Source: an uncultured SAR86 cluster bacterium (GTDB lineage: Bacteria > Pseudomonadota > Gammaproteobacteria > Magnimaribacterales > AG-339-G14). Taken from it: a stretch of DNA of 64,000 nt. The translations under genes were made by a program, and so were the position numbers. Position 1 is the stretch's first letter. Every line of letters starts with the position of its first letter. The stretch spans positions 47,993-111,992 of the forward strand of contig CACPMT010000002.1 in NCBI GenBank assembly GCA_902635045.1, given 5' to 3'. The notes under the pieces were generated by a model, which was not told where the DNA came from, searched no databases, and worked only from the letters and a program-made list of their open reading frames with translations. Below, in pieces: positions 27,196 through 36,987 of this stretch.

Positions 27196-28661
27196 GCTTT
27201 TTTATTGCTATCTTTTCTATCGCTTTCTAAGTTTGTTAAATAATCTTTTGTAACTGAACCACAAATATAATTTCCATCGAAAACTGAAGTTTCAAACTTT
27301 TTAATTTCAGGATTTCCTGCTTGCGCAGACTCGATCAAATCTTCTAAATCTTGATAAATCAGCCAATCGGCGCCAATGAATTCTGCAATTTGCTCTTCAG
27401 ATCTTTGATGAGCTATTAGTTCAGCTGTGGCTGCCATATCTATTCCATATACATTTTGAAATCTAATAGGTGGTGCAGCTGAAGCAAAATAAACTTTTTT
27501 AGCTCCAACACTTCTAGCCATTTCAACTATCTCTCTACTTGTAGTTCCTCTGACTATTGAATCATCAACCAACAGAACATTCTTATCTTTAAATTCAAAA
27601 GGTATTGGATTCAATTTCCTTCTTACAGATTTTTTTCTTAATTCTTGCTTTGGCATTATGAAAGTTCTTCCTATGTATCTATTCTTTACAAAACCTTCTC
27701 TGTAATTGACGTTTAAAGTTTTGGCTACTTCTATTGCGGAAGAAGTACTACTTTCTGGAATAGGTATGACTGCATCTATATCATGATTGGGATAAGTCTC
27801 AAGAATTTTTTTTCCCAGTTTTTGTCCCATTCTTAGTCTAGATCTCATTACTGAAATTCCATCAATAACTGCATCTGGCCTTGCTAAATAGACATACTCA
27901 AAAATGCAAGGATTTTTCGAAGGCTTATTATGACAAACCTTTCTATGCAACTCTCCTTCTGGAGTTATAAAAACTGCCTCCCCAGGCCTCAAATCACCTT
28001 CAATTTCAAATTCTAAAGCGCTAAGTGCTGGACTTTCAGATGCGATCATATAATCAGCCCCTATCAAGTCATTATCTTTTTTTCCCAAAATTAATGGCCT
28101 TATTCCTTTTGGATCTCTTATAGCAACTAGACCAACTCCACTTATCATCAATAAAACTGAATATGCTCCTTTCAACCTAAGATGAGTTTTCTCAACTGCC
28201 TTAAATATTTGTTCCGGACTTGGGTTAAAAGAACCTTCCTTCTGAAGTTCATGAGCGAAAACATTTAAAATCACTTCTGAATCAGACGAAGTGTTTAGAT
28301 GTCTATAATTATCCTTATAAAGTTCTTTGGCAAGTTCTTCAGTATTCACTAAATTGCCATTGTGACTGATGCTTATTCCATAGGGAGAATTTACGTACAG
28401 TGGCTGAGAGTATTCTCTGCTTGCTCCCCCAGCTGTCGGGTATCTGACATGGCCAATCCCTATTTGTCCTTTTAATTCCTCAATGTGCTTTTCTCTAAAA
28501 ACGTCTCTTACTAAACCTATTTGTTTCCTTGTGTGAAGTCTGCCCTCTTCTATGGTCGATATTCCGGCGGCATCTTGTCCTCTATGTTGAATAACCGTTA
28601 AGGCCTCATAAAGCGATGGTGAAACTTCGTTCTTAGATACTAATCCAACAACACCGCACAT
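27192..28661 (-). CDS. purF: Amidophosphoribosyltransferase
   Basis: The first committed enzyme of purine synthesis, making phosphoribosylamine from PRPP and glutamine. It has 489 residues. The N-terminal nucleophile Cys2 is in MCGVVGLVS; TSSDSEVILNVF belongs to the glutaminase domain. The PRPP motif is VLLVDDSIVRGTTSREIV. The cvpA gene lies 2 bp upstream, the order found in E. coli and Pseudomonas. Confidence 0.96.
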   Translation of the reverse strand: MCGVVGLVSKNEVSPSLYEALTVIQHRGQDAAGISTIEEGRLHTRKQIGLVRDVFREKHIEELKGQIGIGHVRYPTAGGASREYSQPLYVNSPYGISISHNGNLVNTEELAKELYKDNYRHLNTSSDSEVILNVFAHELQKEGSFNPSPEQIFKAVEKTHLRLKGAYSVLLMISGVGLVAIRDPKGIRPLILGKKDNDLIGADYMIASESPALSALEFEIEGDLRPGEAVFITPEGELHRKVCHNKPSKNPCIFEYVYLARPDAVIDGISVMRSRLRMGQKLGKKILETYPNHDIDAVIPIPESSTSSAIEVAKTLNVNYREGFVKNRYIGRTFIMPKQELRKKSVRRKLNPIPFEFKDKNVLLVDDSIVRGTTSREIVEMARSVGAKKVYFASAAPPIRFQNVYGIDMAATAELIAHQRSEEQIAEFIGADWLIYQDLEDLIESAQAGNPEIKKFETSVFDGNYICGSVTKDYLTNLESDRKDSNKKA

Positions 28662-28663
28662 AT

Positions 28664-29200
28664 TTAATCTCTCTCCAATAATTTTTCGTCAACTTGAATT
28701 TCTTTAATTTCCTTATAGGGAACTTTACCAACCAAACCACCTAACAATTCTGCAGATTCATAGATATTATCCGCTAAGTAGCTAGACTTCCACCAACTCT
28801 TTGACATTATATATTCGTCGCTAAGAAGAAAAATAGTAATTGTTAGTAAAAAGCCTTTTGAAAAACCAATAAAGCTTCCAAGTATCCGATCCATTGCACT
28901 TTTTTGCATTGAATTAATACCCTTAATTATGGCTTTACCTATTATTCTAAAAAATATAAATACAATTATGAAAATGAGAAGAAAAGAAAACATTTCTTGC
29001 ATCTCTTTATCTGAGATTATTCCCTCAATAAATTCCTGAGGGAAATATCTAAAAATCCAAGCAACAATAATGGAAGCAATCCATATACCAATTGAAATAA
29101 ATTCTTGATAAAAGCCTTTAACGATTCCTAATATTGTGAAAGTAACAAGAAAAAGAGAAATTAAAAAATCAAAAGAATTGAAATAAAAAAGAAAGTCCAT
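28664..29200 (-). CDS. cvpA: CvpA family membrane protein
   Basis: A 178-residue inner-membrane protein of the colicin V production family, with four hydrophobic segments (about 8-27, 30-49, 64-88 and 104-124). The block MDRILGSFIGFSKGFLLTI matches the conserved CvpA region. The family is linked to envelope homeostasis, and its biochemical role is unsettled. The classical cvpA-purF pairing supports the call. The dedD/SPOR gene that often precedes it in gammaproteobacteria is absent; folC is next. Confidence 0.88.
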   Translation of the reverse strand: MDFLFYFNSFDFLISLFLVTFTILGIVKGFYQEFISIGIWIASIIVAWIFRYFPQEFIEGIISDKEMQEMFSFLLIFIIVFIFFRIIGKAIIKGINSMQKSAMDRILGSFIGFSKGFLLTITIFLLSDEYIMSKSWWKSSYLADNIYESAELLGGLVGKVPYKEIKEIQVDEKLLERD

Positions 29201-29219
29201 TGATAATTTAAAGAATCAA

Positions 29220-30395
29220 TTATACATTTTTATAATAAGGTAGTTTATAAAACTCTCCAGCAAGATAAAAAGATCCAAAAATTAAAATTAAAGAATTTGG
29301 TTTTAATAATTTTATCTCACTAATGCTATTTTCAATTGTCTTATCAATGAATACTTTTATTCCCATGTGATTGGTTAAACTTTCTTTAATATATTCTTCA
29401 TCTAGCAATCTAAAATTATCTATTCTAGGAATTCTTATTTCTGAAATTAAGTTATTGAGTGGTAAAATTAAAGTTGAAGGATCTTTTGGTTTTGAACAAT
29501 GAAAAATTGCTGAAATGCCATCTTTATCTAAGTTTCTTGCTTCAATGAAGTTTTTTAAATTTTTAATCGCATCTTCATTATGAGCCACATCCACTAGAAT
29601 TTTATTTTTTATTAAATCGCATCTCCCTAAGATTTTGGTATTTTGAATTGAATTAAATATATTTTTTTTTGAAATGCTAGAGTCAATTAATTCAATAGCT
29701 TTTTTAGCAGTCTTTATTGAATTTTTATTAAGATAAAAATCTTTTTCTAAATTTTGATCATCAATTCTATGAAGATCGACATTCAAGGAATCAATGATTT
29801 TGGCAATAGAGTTAGGTATTTTTTCAGCACCAAAAATAAGCTTTTGATCTCTTCTCAAAATCCCTGCTTTTTCTTTTCCAATTGTATCTATGTCATTGCC
29901 TAAAATATCCTGATGATCGAGAGAAATATTTGTAATTATTGATAAATCTGCATCAAAACAATTGATTGGATCGAGCCTCCCCCCTAGACCTGCCTCTAAA
30001 ACCCAAAAATCTAATTCATTATCTGAAAAGTATTTAAATGCTGCTAAAGATAATATTTGATAGAAATTTAATTTTTTTTTATTAATTTTTTTTTCAATTT
30101 TTAAAAAATAATTCTTTAAAATTTCATCTTTAATGTTGTATCCATTCACAGCTATTCTTTCGTTGTAATTTATTAAATGAGGTGATGTATATAATCCAAC
30201 GGAGAAAGAATTGTCTTTTAAGATTTTACTTATCAAATGAGCTGTTGAGCCTTTTCCGTTTGTACCAACAATTGAAATAATTTTTTTTGGAGTTGATATT
30301 TCTAGTTCCAAGATTAAATCTTTGAGAATAGAAAGATCTATTTTTTCTTGGTTTAAATCTTTAACTTTTTTATCAAGCCAATTATTTACCGACAA
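29220..30395 (-). CDS. folC: Folylpolyglutamate synthase / dihydrofolate synthase
   Basis: This enzyme adds glutamate to dihydropteroate and to folates. It has 391 residues, a little short of E. coli FolC (422). The Mur-ligase-type P-loop is GTNGKGSTAHLI, and EAGLGGRLDPINCF and ITNISLDHQDILG are family blocks. The start codon is TTG. It lies 6 bp after accD, the common accD-folC order. Confidence 0.93.
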   Translation of the reverse strand: MSVNNWLDKKVKDLNQEKIDLSILKDLILELEISTPKKIISIVGTNGKGSTAHLISKILKDNSFSVGLYTSPHLINYNERIAVNGYNIKDEILKNYFLKIEKKINKKKLNFYQILSLAAFKYFSDNELDFWVLEAGLGGRLDPINCFDADLSIITNISLDHQDILGNDIDTIGKEKAGILRRDQKLIFGAEKIPNSIAKIIDSLNVDLHRIDDQNLEKDFYLNKNSIKTAKKAIELIDSSISKKNIFNSIQNTKILGRCDLIKNKILVDVAHNEDAIKNLKNFIEARNLDKDGISAIFHCSKPKDPSTLILPLNNLISEIRIPRIDNFRLLDEEYIKESLTNHMGIKVFIDKTIENSISEIKLLKPNSLILIFGSFYLAGEFYKLPYYKNV

Positions 30396-30401
30396 AATAA
30401 T

Positions 30402-31262
30402 CTATTTATGCAGTTTACTAATTAATCCAGATAACTTGTCTTTAAGTTCTGATCTATGAACAATCATATCTATCATGCCGTGATTTAATAAAAATTCACT
30501 TCTTTGAAAACCTTCAGGAAGCTTAACTCTTACAGTGTCTTCTATAACTCTTGGGCCAGCAAATCCAACTTGAGCTTTTGGTTCAGCAATATTTATATCA
30601 CCTAACATTGCTAAACTAGCTGCAACTCCTCCAAAAATTGGATCCGTCAAAACTGATATGTAAGGCAGTTTATTCTCTTTTAATGTGTTTAAAACTGCAC
30701 TTGTTCTTGCCATCTGAAATAAAGAGAAAAGTGATTCTTGCATTCTTGCTCCCCCTGAAGTAGAAAAACAAATAAATGGACATCTCTTTTCGATAGCTTT
30801 ATTTGCAGCATCTATAAATTTTTGACCAACAACTGAGCCCATCGAACCGCCCATAAATCTGAATTCAAAAGCGGAAATTACAACTTCTTTTCCGTTGATC
30901 TTTCCCAATGCTGAAATCATTGCTTCCTTTTCATCAATATTTGACTGAGCTTCTAGAAGTCTATCTTTGTATTTTTTTGAATCTTTGAAGGAAAGCCAGT
31001 CTTTAGCTTCTAGTTTTGAAGAAATTTCTTCGTATGAATCCTCATCAAACAAATAACTTAATCTATGTCTCGCACCTATTCGAATGTGGTGATCGCAATT
31101 TGGACAAACAAATAAGTTGGATTCTAAATCCGGGCCATAAATTATCTCTTTGCAATTTGGACAACTCTGCCACAAGCCTTGTGGCACAGGACTTTTCTTT
31201 GCATTTGAACTATCTCTTCTTACAAAAGAAGGTAAGATTTTATTAAACCACCCTTTAGCCAT
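30402..31262 (-). CDS. accD: Acetyl-CoA carboxylase carboxyltransferase subunit beta
   Basis: The beta subunit of the carboxyltransferase that makes malonyl-CoA, 286 residues. The N-terminal zinc ribbon has two Cys pairs (SCPNCKEIIYG...VCPNCDHHIRIG), and the crotonase-fold domain holds FICFSTSGGARMQESLFSLFQMA. It sits between trpA and folC (2- and 6-bp gaps). Confidence 0.95.
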   Translation of the reverse strand: MAKGWFNKILPSFVRRDSSNAKKSPVPQGLWQSCPNCKEIIYGPDLESNLFVCPNCDHHIRIGARHRLSYLFDEDSYEEISSKLEAKDWLSFKDSKKYKDRLLEAQSNIDEKEAMISALGKINGKEVVISAFEFRFMGGSMGSVVGQKFIDAANKAIEKRCPFICFSTSGGARMQESLFSLFQMARTSAVLNTLKENKLPYISVLTDPIFGGVAASLAMLGDINIAEPKAQVGFAGPRVIEDTVRVKLPEGFQRSEFLLNHGMIDMIVHRSELKDKLSGLISKLHK

Positions 31263-31264
31263 AT

Positions 31265-32065
31265 CTATGATATTCCATGTTTGAGTTCGCTAATTATAGA
31301 CGTTAAGTTTTGATTTAATATATTTTCTTTTTTAGGTTCAAATTTTCCAATCTCATCAACTAATTTACTGCCAACTACTACGCCATCAGAACAAAAAGAC
31401 ATTTTTCTCGCAGTTTCAGCGTCTTTTATTCCGAAACCTACGACAATGGGAAGTTTCGTTTGTTTTTTTATTTCTGAAACTCTATTTTCTAATTCATTCG
31501 ATATTTTTAGTTCTGAACCAGTTACCCCCTTTAAAGAGATGTAGTATAAATATCCAGACGAAGAAGCAAGAATTTTAGCTATTCTTTCCTCAGTTGTAGT
31601 AGGCGATATTAATCTAATTAGATCTACACCTTTATCATTCAACTTTTTTAAGAATTCTTCACTCTCAACATAAGGTAAGTCAACAATAATTAAACCGTCA
31701 ATTTTGTTATTTTTTAATTCATCAAAAAGATTTTCTTTCAAAGATAAGAAATTATTCATATAACCCATAAGAACCAAGGGTGTATTAGGATGATCATTTT
31801 TTATTTTCAAGCACATTTGCATGATACTCAAAAGAGAAATATTATTTTTTAATGCTCTTTCGTGTCCTAACTGAATTGATGGACCTTCGGCCATTGGATC
31901 AGAAAAAGGAATACCCACTTCAATTATATCTACCCCTTCTGAAATAAAATTTCTAATTATTTTTTCTGATGACTCAAGATTTGGGTCACCTGCAATAGAG
32001 TAAGTAATCAAAGCTTTTTTATTTTCTTTTTTTAAGTTTTGAAATACTTTTTCAATAATACTCAC
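31265..32065 (-). CDS. trpA: Tryptophan synthase alpha chain
   Basis: This subunit cleaves indole-3-glycerol phosphate to indole, which is channelled to TrpB. It has 266 residues, as usual. The catalytic Glu is in [15 protein letters not shown] and the catalytic Asp in [14 protein letters not shown] and GVVVGS bind the phosphate. It starts with GTG inside the trpB stop (GTGA). The stretch around codons 15-38 has a diverged copy inside the fimV gene at about 35456-35522. Confidence 0.95.
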   Translation of the reverse strand: MSIIEKVFQNLKKENKKALITYSIAGDPNLESSEKIIRNFISEGVDIIEVGIPFSDPMAEGPSIQLGHERALKNNISLLSIMQMCLKIKNDHPNTPLVLMGYMNNFLSLKENLFDELKNNKIDGLIIVDLPYVESEEFLKKLNDKGVDLIRLISPTTTEERIAKILASSSGYLYYISLKGVTGSELKISNELENRVSEIKKQTKLPIVVGFGIKDAETARKMSFCSDGVVVGSKLVDEIGKFEPKKENILNQNLTSIISELKHGIS

Positions 32066-33267
32066 AAAGTAAGACCTTCAACTTTTGCAACATTAGCCAT
32101 ATCCTTATCGCCTCTGCCAGATAGGTTTATAACTATAATTTCTTCATTATCTAAACCTGGTGCAATTTTTTTAGCAAATGCTAAAGCATGTGCAGTTTCG
32201 AGAGCTGGCATAATCCCTTCTGTTTTTGTTAGATCATGAAAACTATCTAACGCTTCTTCATCTGTGGCAGCTTCATAAACAACTCTTCCAGTGTCTTTTA
32301 AATAAGAGTGTTCAGGTCCTACTCCCGGATAATCCAATCCTGCTGAAACAGAATGTGTAGACAAAATTTGACCTTCTTGATCTTGCATGAGATATGTTTT
32401 CATACCATGCAATACTCCAACACTTCCGTCGCTCAATGGTGCAGCGTGCTTACCGGACTCTACTCCAGAACCTCCAGCCTCTACACCAATTAAATCAACG
32501 GAATTATCTTTTAAAAATGGATAAAAAATTCCCATTGCATTTGAACCTCCCCCAACACAAGCAATAATTTTATCGGGATACCGACCAAAAAGTTCTCGAG
32601 ACTGATCTTTCAATTCTATTCCAACTATTGAATTAAAATCTCTAACTATTTGAGGATATGGATGAGGACCAGCCACACTTCCAATTATATAATGGGTATC
32701 ATCTACATTCGTTACCCAGTCTCTCATCGCTTCGTTCATAGCATCTTTAAGAGTTTTTGTTCCTGAATCAACTGCACAAACAGTAGCTCCTAAAAGTTTC
32801 ATCCTATATACATTAGGAGATTGTCTTTCTATATCTTCCTCGCCCATAAAGATTATGCATTCTAGGCCATGCCTAGCAGCAACCGCAGCAGTAGCTACTC
32901 CATGTTGTCCTGCTCCCGTTTCAGCAATAATTCTTTTCTTGCCCATTTTTTTTGCCAGAAGAACTTGTCCAACAGTATTATTAATCTTATGAGCTCCTGT
33001 ATGATTTAAGTCTTCTCTTTTTAAATAAATCTTTGCTCCTCCTAAATTTTCTGTCCACCTTTGAGCAAAATAAAGTGGCGAAGGCCTGCCTACGAAAGTT
33101 TCAAGATCATTTTTGACTTCTTCAAGGAAGGATTTGTCTTCAATTACCTTTTTATATGTGTGCTCGAGCTCGTCTAATGCGGAAATAAGAGTTTCAGAAA
33201 CATATTTTCCTCCGAACTCTCCAAACCTTCCATCTTTATCAGGAAAATCATAATTTTCTTTACTCAT
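32062..33267 (-). CDS. trpB: Tryptophan synthase beta chain
   Basis: This PLP enzyme condenses indole with serine to give tryptophan. It has 401 residues. The PLP lysine is in [23 protein letters not shown] binds the cofactor phosphate, and [13 protein letters not shown] is the conserved catalytic loop. It overlaps trpF by 8 bp and trpA by 4 bp, giving tight coupling of the trpFBA unit. The last ~20 codons ([15 protein letters not shown]) resemble a segment of FimV encoded at 35399-35462. Confidence 0.96.
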   Translation of the reverse strand: MSKENYDFPDKDGRFGEFGGKYVSETLISALDELEHTYKKVIEDKSFLEEVKNDLETFVGRPSPLYFAQRWTENLGGAKIYLKREDLNHTGAHKINNTVGQVLLAKKMGKKRIIAETGAGQHGVATAAVAARHGLECIIFMGEEDIERQSPNVYRMKLLGATVCAVDSGTKTLKDAMNEAMRDWVTNVDDTHYIIGSVAGPHPYPQIVRDFNSIVGIELKDQSRELFGRYPDKIIACVGGGSNAMGIFYPFLKDNSVDLIGVEAGGSGVESGKHAAPLSDGSVGVLHGMKTYLMQDQEGQILSTHSVSAGLDYPGVGPEHSYLKDTGRVVYEAATDEEALDSFHDLTKTEGIMPALETAHALAFAKKIAPGLDNEEIIVINLSGRGDKDMANVAKVEGLTL

Positions 33268-33880
33268 ATTTTTTTACCAATTTTATGAAATTATCTATTT
33301 TAGAATGATCTTTTACTCCTCTTTTAGATTCAACGCCACTACTAACATCTACACCAAACGGAATAATAGTATCTAACAATACATTAATATTATTTGAATC
33401 CAAGCCGCCGGCAACTATTATTTTATTTGAAAGTTCTTTAGGTATAAGCTTCCAATCAAAAGTTTTCCCAGTTCCTCCTCTGGTCTGAGAATCTCCCGAA
33501 TCAAGTAAAAATGCATAAGCATCCTTAAATCTATTTAAATCATTTACTAAATTCTCTTGATTAGAAATATTTATAGCTTTTATATAAGGTTTGTTAAATG
33601 ATTTGCAAAAATCTTCTTCTTCGTCGCCATGGAATTGAAGAATACTATTAGGAAAAATCTTTAAAAAATCCATCACATCTTTAGTTGAAGGATTTACAAA
33701 AACCGGAATGGTTAAAAAATTCGGACCGATAACATTTCTAATATCATCTAGAGTTTCTAAAGATACAAATCTTTCACTTTTTTTACTTTGAATAAATCCA
33801 ATAGCATCTGCACCTTCAGTTAAACTGACTTTTGCATCTTCAAGATTAGTAATTCCACAAATTTTTATAAAAATACTCAT
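33260..33880 (-). CDS. trpF: Phosphoribosylanthranilate isomerase
   Basis: This barrel enzyme isomerises phosphoribosylanthranilate in tryptophan synthesis. It has 206 residues and is a stand-alone protein, unlike the TrpC-TrpF fusion of E. coli. [11 protein letters not shown] holds the catalytic Cys, [19 protein letters not shown] holds the catalytic Asp and the phosphate loop, and VDVSSGVES closes the barrel. It starts one base after truA ends. The truA-trpF-trpB-trpA-accD order occurs in several gammaproteobacteria; trpE, G, D and C are not in the window. Confidence 0.95.
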   Translation of the reverse strand: MSIFIKICGITNLEDAKVSLTEGADAIGFIQSKKSERFVSLETLDDIRNVIGPNFLTIPVFVNPSTKDVMDFLKIFPNSILQFHGDEEEDFCKSFNKPYIKAINISNQENLVNDLNRFKDAYAFLLDSGDSQTRGGTGKTFDWKLIPKELSNKIIVAGGLDSNNINVLLDTIIPFGVDVSSGVESKRGVKDHSKIDNFIKLVKKYE

Positions 33881-34675
33881 TTAAATATAGGGCACTATCT
33901 GTCTTTTTATTGGTGGACTGGGCAATTTAAAAGCTGAAGGATAATCAGGGCCTATAAAGTATAGACCGCTTGAATCCAGTGTTTTTGAAGCCTCTTTTCT
34001 GTCTTTAGCATTTAAGATTTCCTTCATAAGTCTAGGATCTAAATTATTTGCACCAAAGTTAATTAGTGTGCCCATTATAATTCTCACCATATTAAATAAA
34101 AAAGCATTTGCAGATATCTCAAAAATAATTGTATTTTTTTTCTTAATAATTTTTATCTCTGTGACATTGCGCATGGGTGATTTCGATTGACATCCAGATG
34201 CTCTAAAAGAAGAAAAATCCTTTTCTCCCAACAAAAATCTTGACGCTTTGATCATAGTTTCCATATTCAGTTTCTCTTTAACAAGAGTTACTCTATTAGA
34301 GTGAACAATTGAACTAGAAGTTTTATTAAAAACTATATATTTGTAAGTTCTGTTAACTGCAGAAAATCGTGCATTAAACGTATCGTCAACGCTTTTAATC
34401 CAATTAATTGAAATATCTTTTGGAAGAAGTGAGTTAGTGCCATCAACCCAAGATTTTTTAAGTCTTTTTGCATTTGTATCAAAATGAATAACTTGTGATA
34501 GTGCATGGACACCAGCATCAGTTCTTCCCGAACAAATTATATTGATTTCTTCGTTTGCAATCGACGAAAAGGCATTTTCGACTTTTTCTTGGATAGTTTC
34601 AGTAGTCTGTGATTGTTTTTGCCAGCCATTATAATTTGTTCCAAAGTATTCAATACTGGCAGCAAATCGTTTCAT
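33881..34675 (-). CDS. truA: tRNA pseudouridine synthase A
   Basis: This enzyme modifies tRNA positions 38-40 in the anticodon stem-loop, 264 residues. The catalytic Asp53 is in CSGRTDAGVHALSQVIHFD. SFRASGCQSKSP and FLFNMVRIIMGTLINFG are family blocks. It lies 4 bp after fimV and abuts trpF, the standard fimV-truA-trpF order. Confidence 0.95.
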   Translation of the reverse strand: MKRFAASIEYFGTNYNGWQKQSQTTETIQEKVENAFSSIANEEINIICSGRTDAGVHALSQVIHFDTNAKRLKKSWVDGTNSLLPKDISINWIKSVDDTFNARFSAVNRTYKYIVFNKTSSSIVHSNRVTLVKEKLNMETMIKASRFLLGEKDFSSFRASGCQSKSPMRNVTEIKIIKKKNTIIFEISANAFLFNMVRIIMGTLINFGANNLDPRLMKEILNAKDRKEASKTLDSSGLYFIGPDYPSAFKLPSPPIKRQIVPYI

Positions 34676-34679
34676 AAAA

Positions 34680-36002
34680 CTAAATATCTTTTATCAAGTT
34701 CCGAGCCTTTTCTTTTTGATCCTCCGTTGCTTCTGACTCTAAAACCTGAGACAAAAGATCATTAGCTTTGTCAATTTGGTTCATCTCAATATATGTAATT
34801 GCTAAATTAATTCTGGCTTCTATTGGGTCTCCGATCTCACCAAATTCTTCATCTAAATCACCTTTTAATTCTTCATTATTTTTTAAAGTTTTCTTTTCTT
34901 TTTTTGCTGGTCTAATTCTGAATATTGATAAAAAAACTAAAAGAAGAACAAAGCCAAAAAGTAAATAAAATTCTGTTCTTAAAAAGTCTCTATAAGTTGT
35001 CTTTTCCAAGCTTTTTTCTATTGTTGTTAAATCTTCAGAAACAATTTCAAATTTTGGAATATCTAAGACTTTTATTTGATCACTATTTTGATCAAGCTCT
35101 ACTATCTCATCAGGCTCATCAAAAGAAATTAGAGATTCTTCATTATCTGGTAAATCAATCTCATCAGAAATTGAAGAGAAACTTTCTAAATCCTGATCGA
35201 GCTCTACTATCTCATCAGGCTCATCAAAAGAAATTAGAGATTCTTCATTATCTGGTAAATCAATCTCATCAGAAATTGAAGAGAAACTTTCTAAATCCTG
35301 ATCTAGCTCTACTATCTCATCAGGCTCATCAAAAGAAATTAGAGATTCTTCATTATCTGGTAAATCAATCTCATCAGAAATTGAAGAGAAGTCATCAGCT
35401 GTTGATAAATTAGTCATATTTTTATCATTACTTCCCGAAAGATTTACTACTATTATTTTTTCAGAAGAATCTGAGTCTGGGTCGCTTTCAAGGGAATAAG
35501 TAATTAAAGTTTTTCTGTTTTGTTTATTTGAAGATTTTTCAGAACTTGCTAAATCAATATCAATTTCATCTAGAATTAAGGAGGTATCTTCGTTGTCCTT
35601 CGACAATATAAATGTTGGCTCAGATAGAACTAATACATCTGTCAAAACGCTAAAATCTATCGGTCCTACATTTGCAGCTAAATTTTGCCTGGCTACCTCT
35701 CTTATAGAACTTAATGCATCTAGTTTTTCTAAATCGCTTTCCTCAGGAAGATTCAAAACAAACCCCTTTTTTAAAGAATTTATATTTCCATTTTTAAAAG
35801 CAGATTCATTAAGTTCCAATAAAGAAATCATTATTTGATAGACTGAATAATCGATATATATTTCTTTAAGTTCTATTCCAATCGACCAAAGATTATTATA
35901 TTTGTCAGTATTTATTTCTCTATAATCTTCCGAAATTGTTAAATTTCCATATAAAAAGAAAAGAGATAAAAGACCGAGTTTGTATTTTTTAAATAAGTTC
36001 AT
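34680..36002 (-). CDS. fimV: FimV-like peptidoglycan-associated protein with acidic repeats
   Basis: A 440-residue inner-membrane protein. A signal-like helix (residues 5-20) leads to a LysM-like FimV N-terminus (LWSIGIELKEI...SVYQIMISLLELN...LKKGFVLNLPEES). A long acidic linker (about 130-330), one membrane helix (about 337-354) and the C-terminal FimV/TPR domain (ARINLAITYIEMNQIDKANDLL) follow. FimV organises polar proteins and type IV pilus function in Pseudomonas. The linker holds three near-identical 35-residue repeats. Just before them is a patch (about residues 160-201) resembling TrpA and TrpB. It overlaps asd by 14 bp. Confidence 0.82.
   Translation of the reverse strand: MNLFKKYKLGLLSLFFLYGNLTISEDYREINTDKYNNLWSIGIELKEIYIDYSVYQIMISLLELNESAFKNGNINSLKKGFVLNLPEESDLEKLDALSSIREVARQNLAANVGPIDFSVLTDVLVLSEPTFILSKDNEDTSLILDEIDIDLASSEKSSNKQNRKTLITYSLESDPDSDSSEKIIVVNLSGSNDKNMTNLSTADDFSSISDEIDLPDNEESLISFDEPDEIVELDQDLESFSSISDEIDLPDNEESLISFDEPDEIVELDQDLESFSSISDEIDLPDNEESLISFDEPDEIVELDQNSDQIKVLDIPKFEIVSEDLTTIEKSLEKTTYRDFLRTEFYLLFGFVLLLVFLSIFRIRPAKKEKKTLKNNEELKGDLDEEFGEIGDPIEARINLAITYIEMNQIDKANDLLSQVLESEATEDQKEKARNLIKDI
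35096..35391 (-). repeat. 105-bp tandem repeat (2.8 copies) inside fimV
   Basis: Three in-register copies with period 105 bp (starting about 35096, 35201 and 35306; the third is cut after ~86 bp). Copies differ at only a few bases, for example the base after GATC at their junctions. Each full unit encodes 35 residues (FSSISDEIDLPDNEESLISF then DEPDEIVELDQDLES). The period is a multiple of three, so copy number can change without breaking the frame. High identity implies recent expansion or homogenisation. Confidence 0.9.
35399..35522 (-). repeat. Diverged trpB-3'/trpA-5'-like segments inside fimV
   Basis: 35399-35462 aligns without gaps to 32082-32145 (trpB 3' end), about 69% identical by eye. 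35456-35522 aligns without gaps to 31960-32026 (trpA 5' end), about 70%. The encoded peptides agree in the same frames: the TrpA-like part matches at 16 of 25 positions (shared LITYS and SSEKII), the TrpB-like part at 11 of 16 (shared NLSG). In fimV the trpA-like part comes first, the reverse of the genomic order. Confidence 0.7.
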
Positions 36003-36987
36003 TTAATATCTGTAGGCTATTCAAAGCAGCGCCTTTTCGTAAATTATCAGCAACAACCCAAAAATTTACTCTGTTATTTTTCCATAAGTCTAACCTTAAT
36101 CTTCCAACCGAAACAGGATTCTTTCCTTCAGCGTGATCAACAGCGTTAGGAGATGTAAAATCTTGAGATTCAAAAATATCTAATCCTTTTTGTTTTTTTA
36201 TTTCTTCTTTTAAAAGAGTTAAATCTATTTCCTTTTTTGTTTCTACATGAACAGCAAGAGAATGTCCAAATAGGACCGGAACCCTAGAGCATGTGGCCGA
36301 GAGCTTTATATCTTTATCTAATATTTTATTAGTTTCAAAACTCATTTTCATTTCTTCATTTGTATAATTATTTTCCAGAACATCTCCTGCAGGAATCACA
36401 TTAAATGCTATCTGAGCACCGTATACTTTTGGCTTAATTTCCTTTTTATTTAAAAAATTTTCAGTTTGTTCTAGCAATTCATCTATTCCTTCTTTTCCTG
36501 TTCCAGAAACAGATTGATACGAAGCAACATCAACACGTTCAATTTTAAACAAGTCATGAATTGGCTTTAATGCAACAACCAATTGTGCGGTAGAACAATT
36601 TGGATTGGCAATAATTCCAGGAAGTTTAAAATCTTTTAGATCTCTAGAATTGACTTCGGGGACAATTAAAGGTTTGTCTAAGTCTGTTCTAAATTGTGAC
36701 GAATTATCTATCACTGTGCACCCTTGAGAGACAGCAATAGGAGCATATTTTTCTGCAGTTTCTGCGCCTGCAGAAAAAAAAGCTATATCTGCTTGTGAAA
36801 AGTCAAAATCCTCAATATCCTGTATTATAAATTCCTCTTCGCCACATATCATTGATTTTCCTGCTGATCGTTTACTAGCGACCAAAAATAAATCTTTAGT
36901 TCCAGGATACATCTCATCTAAAAGCTCAATAAATACTCTTCCAACAGCTCCAGAAGCACCAATAATTGCTAATTTTTTATTAAACAT
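35989..36987 (-). CDS. asd: Aspartate-semialdehyde dehydrogenase
   Basis: This enzyme reduces aspartyl phosphate to the semialdehyde, feeding lysine/diaminopimelate, threonine and methionine synthesis. It has 332 residues. The NADP motif GASGAVGRVF is at residues 10-19 and the catalytic Cys131 is in ANPNCSTAQLVVAL. The His/Arg region reads SATCSRVPVLFGHSLAV. It overlaps leuB by 8 bp and fimV by 14 bp, in the conserved leuB-asd-fimV order. Confidence 0.95.
   Translation of the reverse strand: MFNKKLAIIGASGAVGRVFIELLDEMYPGTKDLFLVASKRSAGKSMICGEEEFIIQDIEDFDFSQADIAFFSAGAETAEKYAPIAVSQGCTVIDNSSQFRTDLDKPLIVPEVNSRDLKDFKLPGIIANPNCSTAQLVVALKPIHDLFKIERVDVASYQSVSGTGKEGIDELLEQTENFLNKKEIKPKVYGAQIAFNVIPAGDVLENNYTNEEMKMSFETNKILDKDIKLSATCSRVPVLFGHSLAVHVETKKEIDLTLLKEEIKKQKGLDIFESQDFTSPNAVDHAEGKNPVSVGRLRLDLWKNNRVNFWVVADNLRKGAALNSLQILNELI

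Noticed and set aside
35096..35391. CRISPR-like array
   Set aside because: The repeats are contiguous with no unique spacers and encode part of FimV; no cas genes are present.
34925..35413. Long plus-strand frame opposite fimV with QAHQKKLEILHYLVNQSHQK repeats
   Set aside because: It is the antisense reading of the 105-bp repeat in fimV; the frame stays open only because the repeat period is a multiple of three. No family resemblance and no start site.
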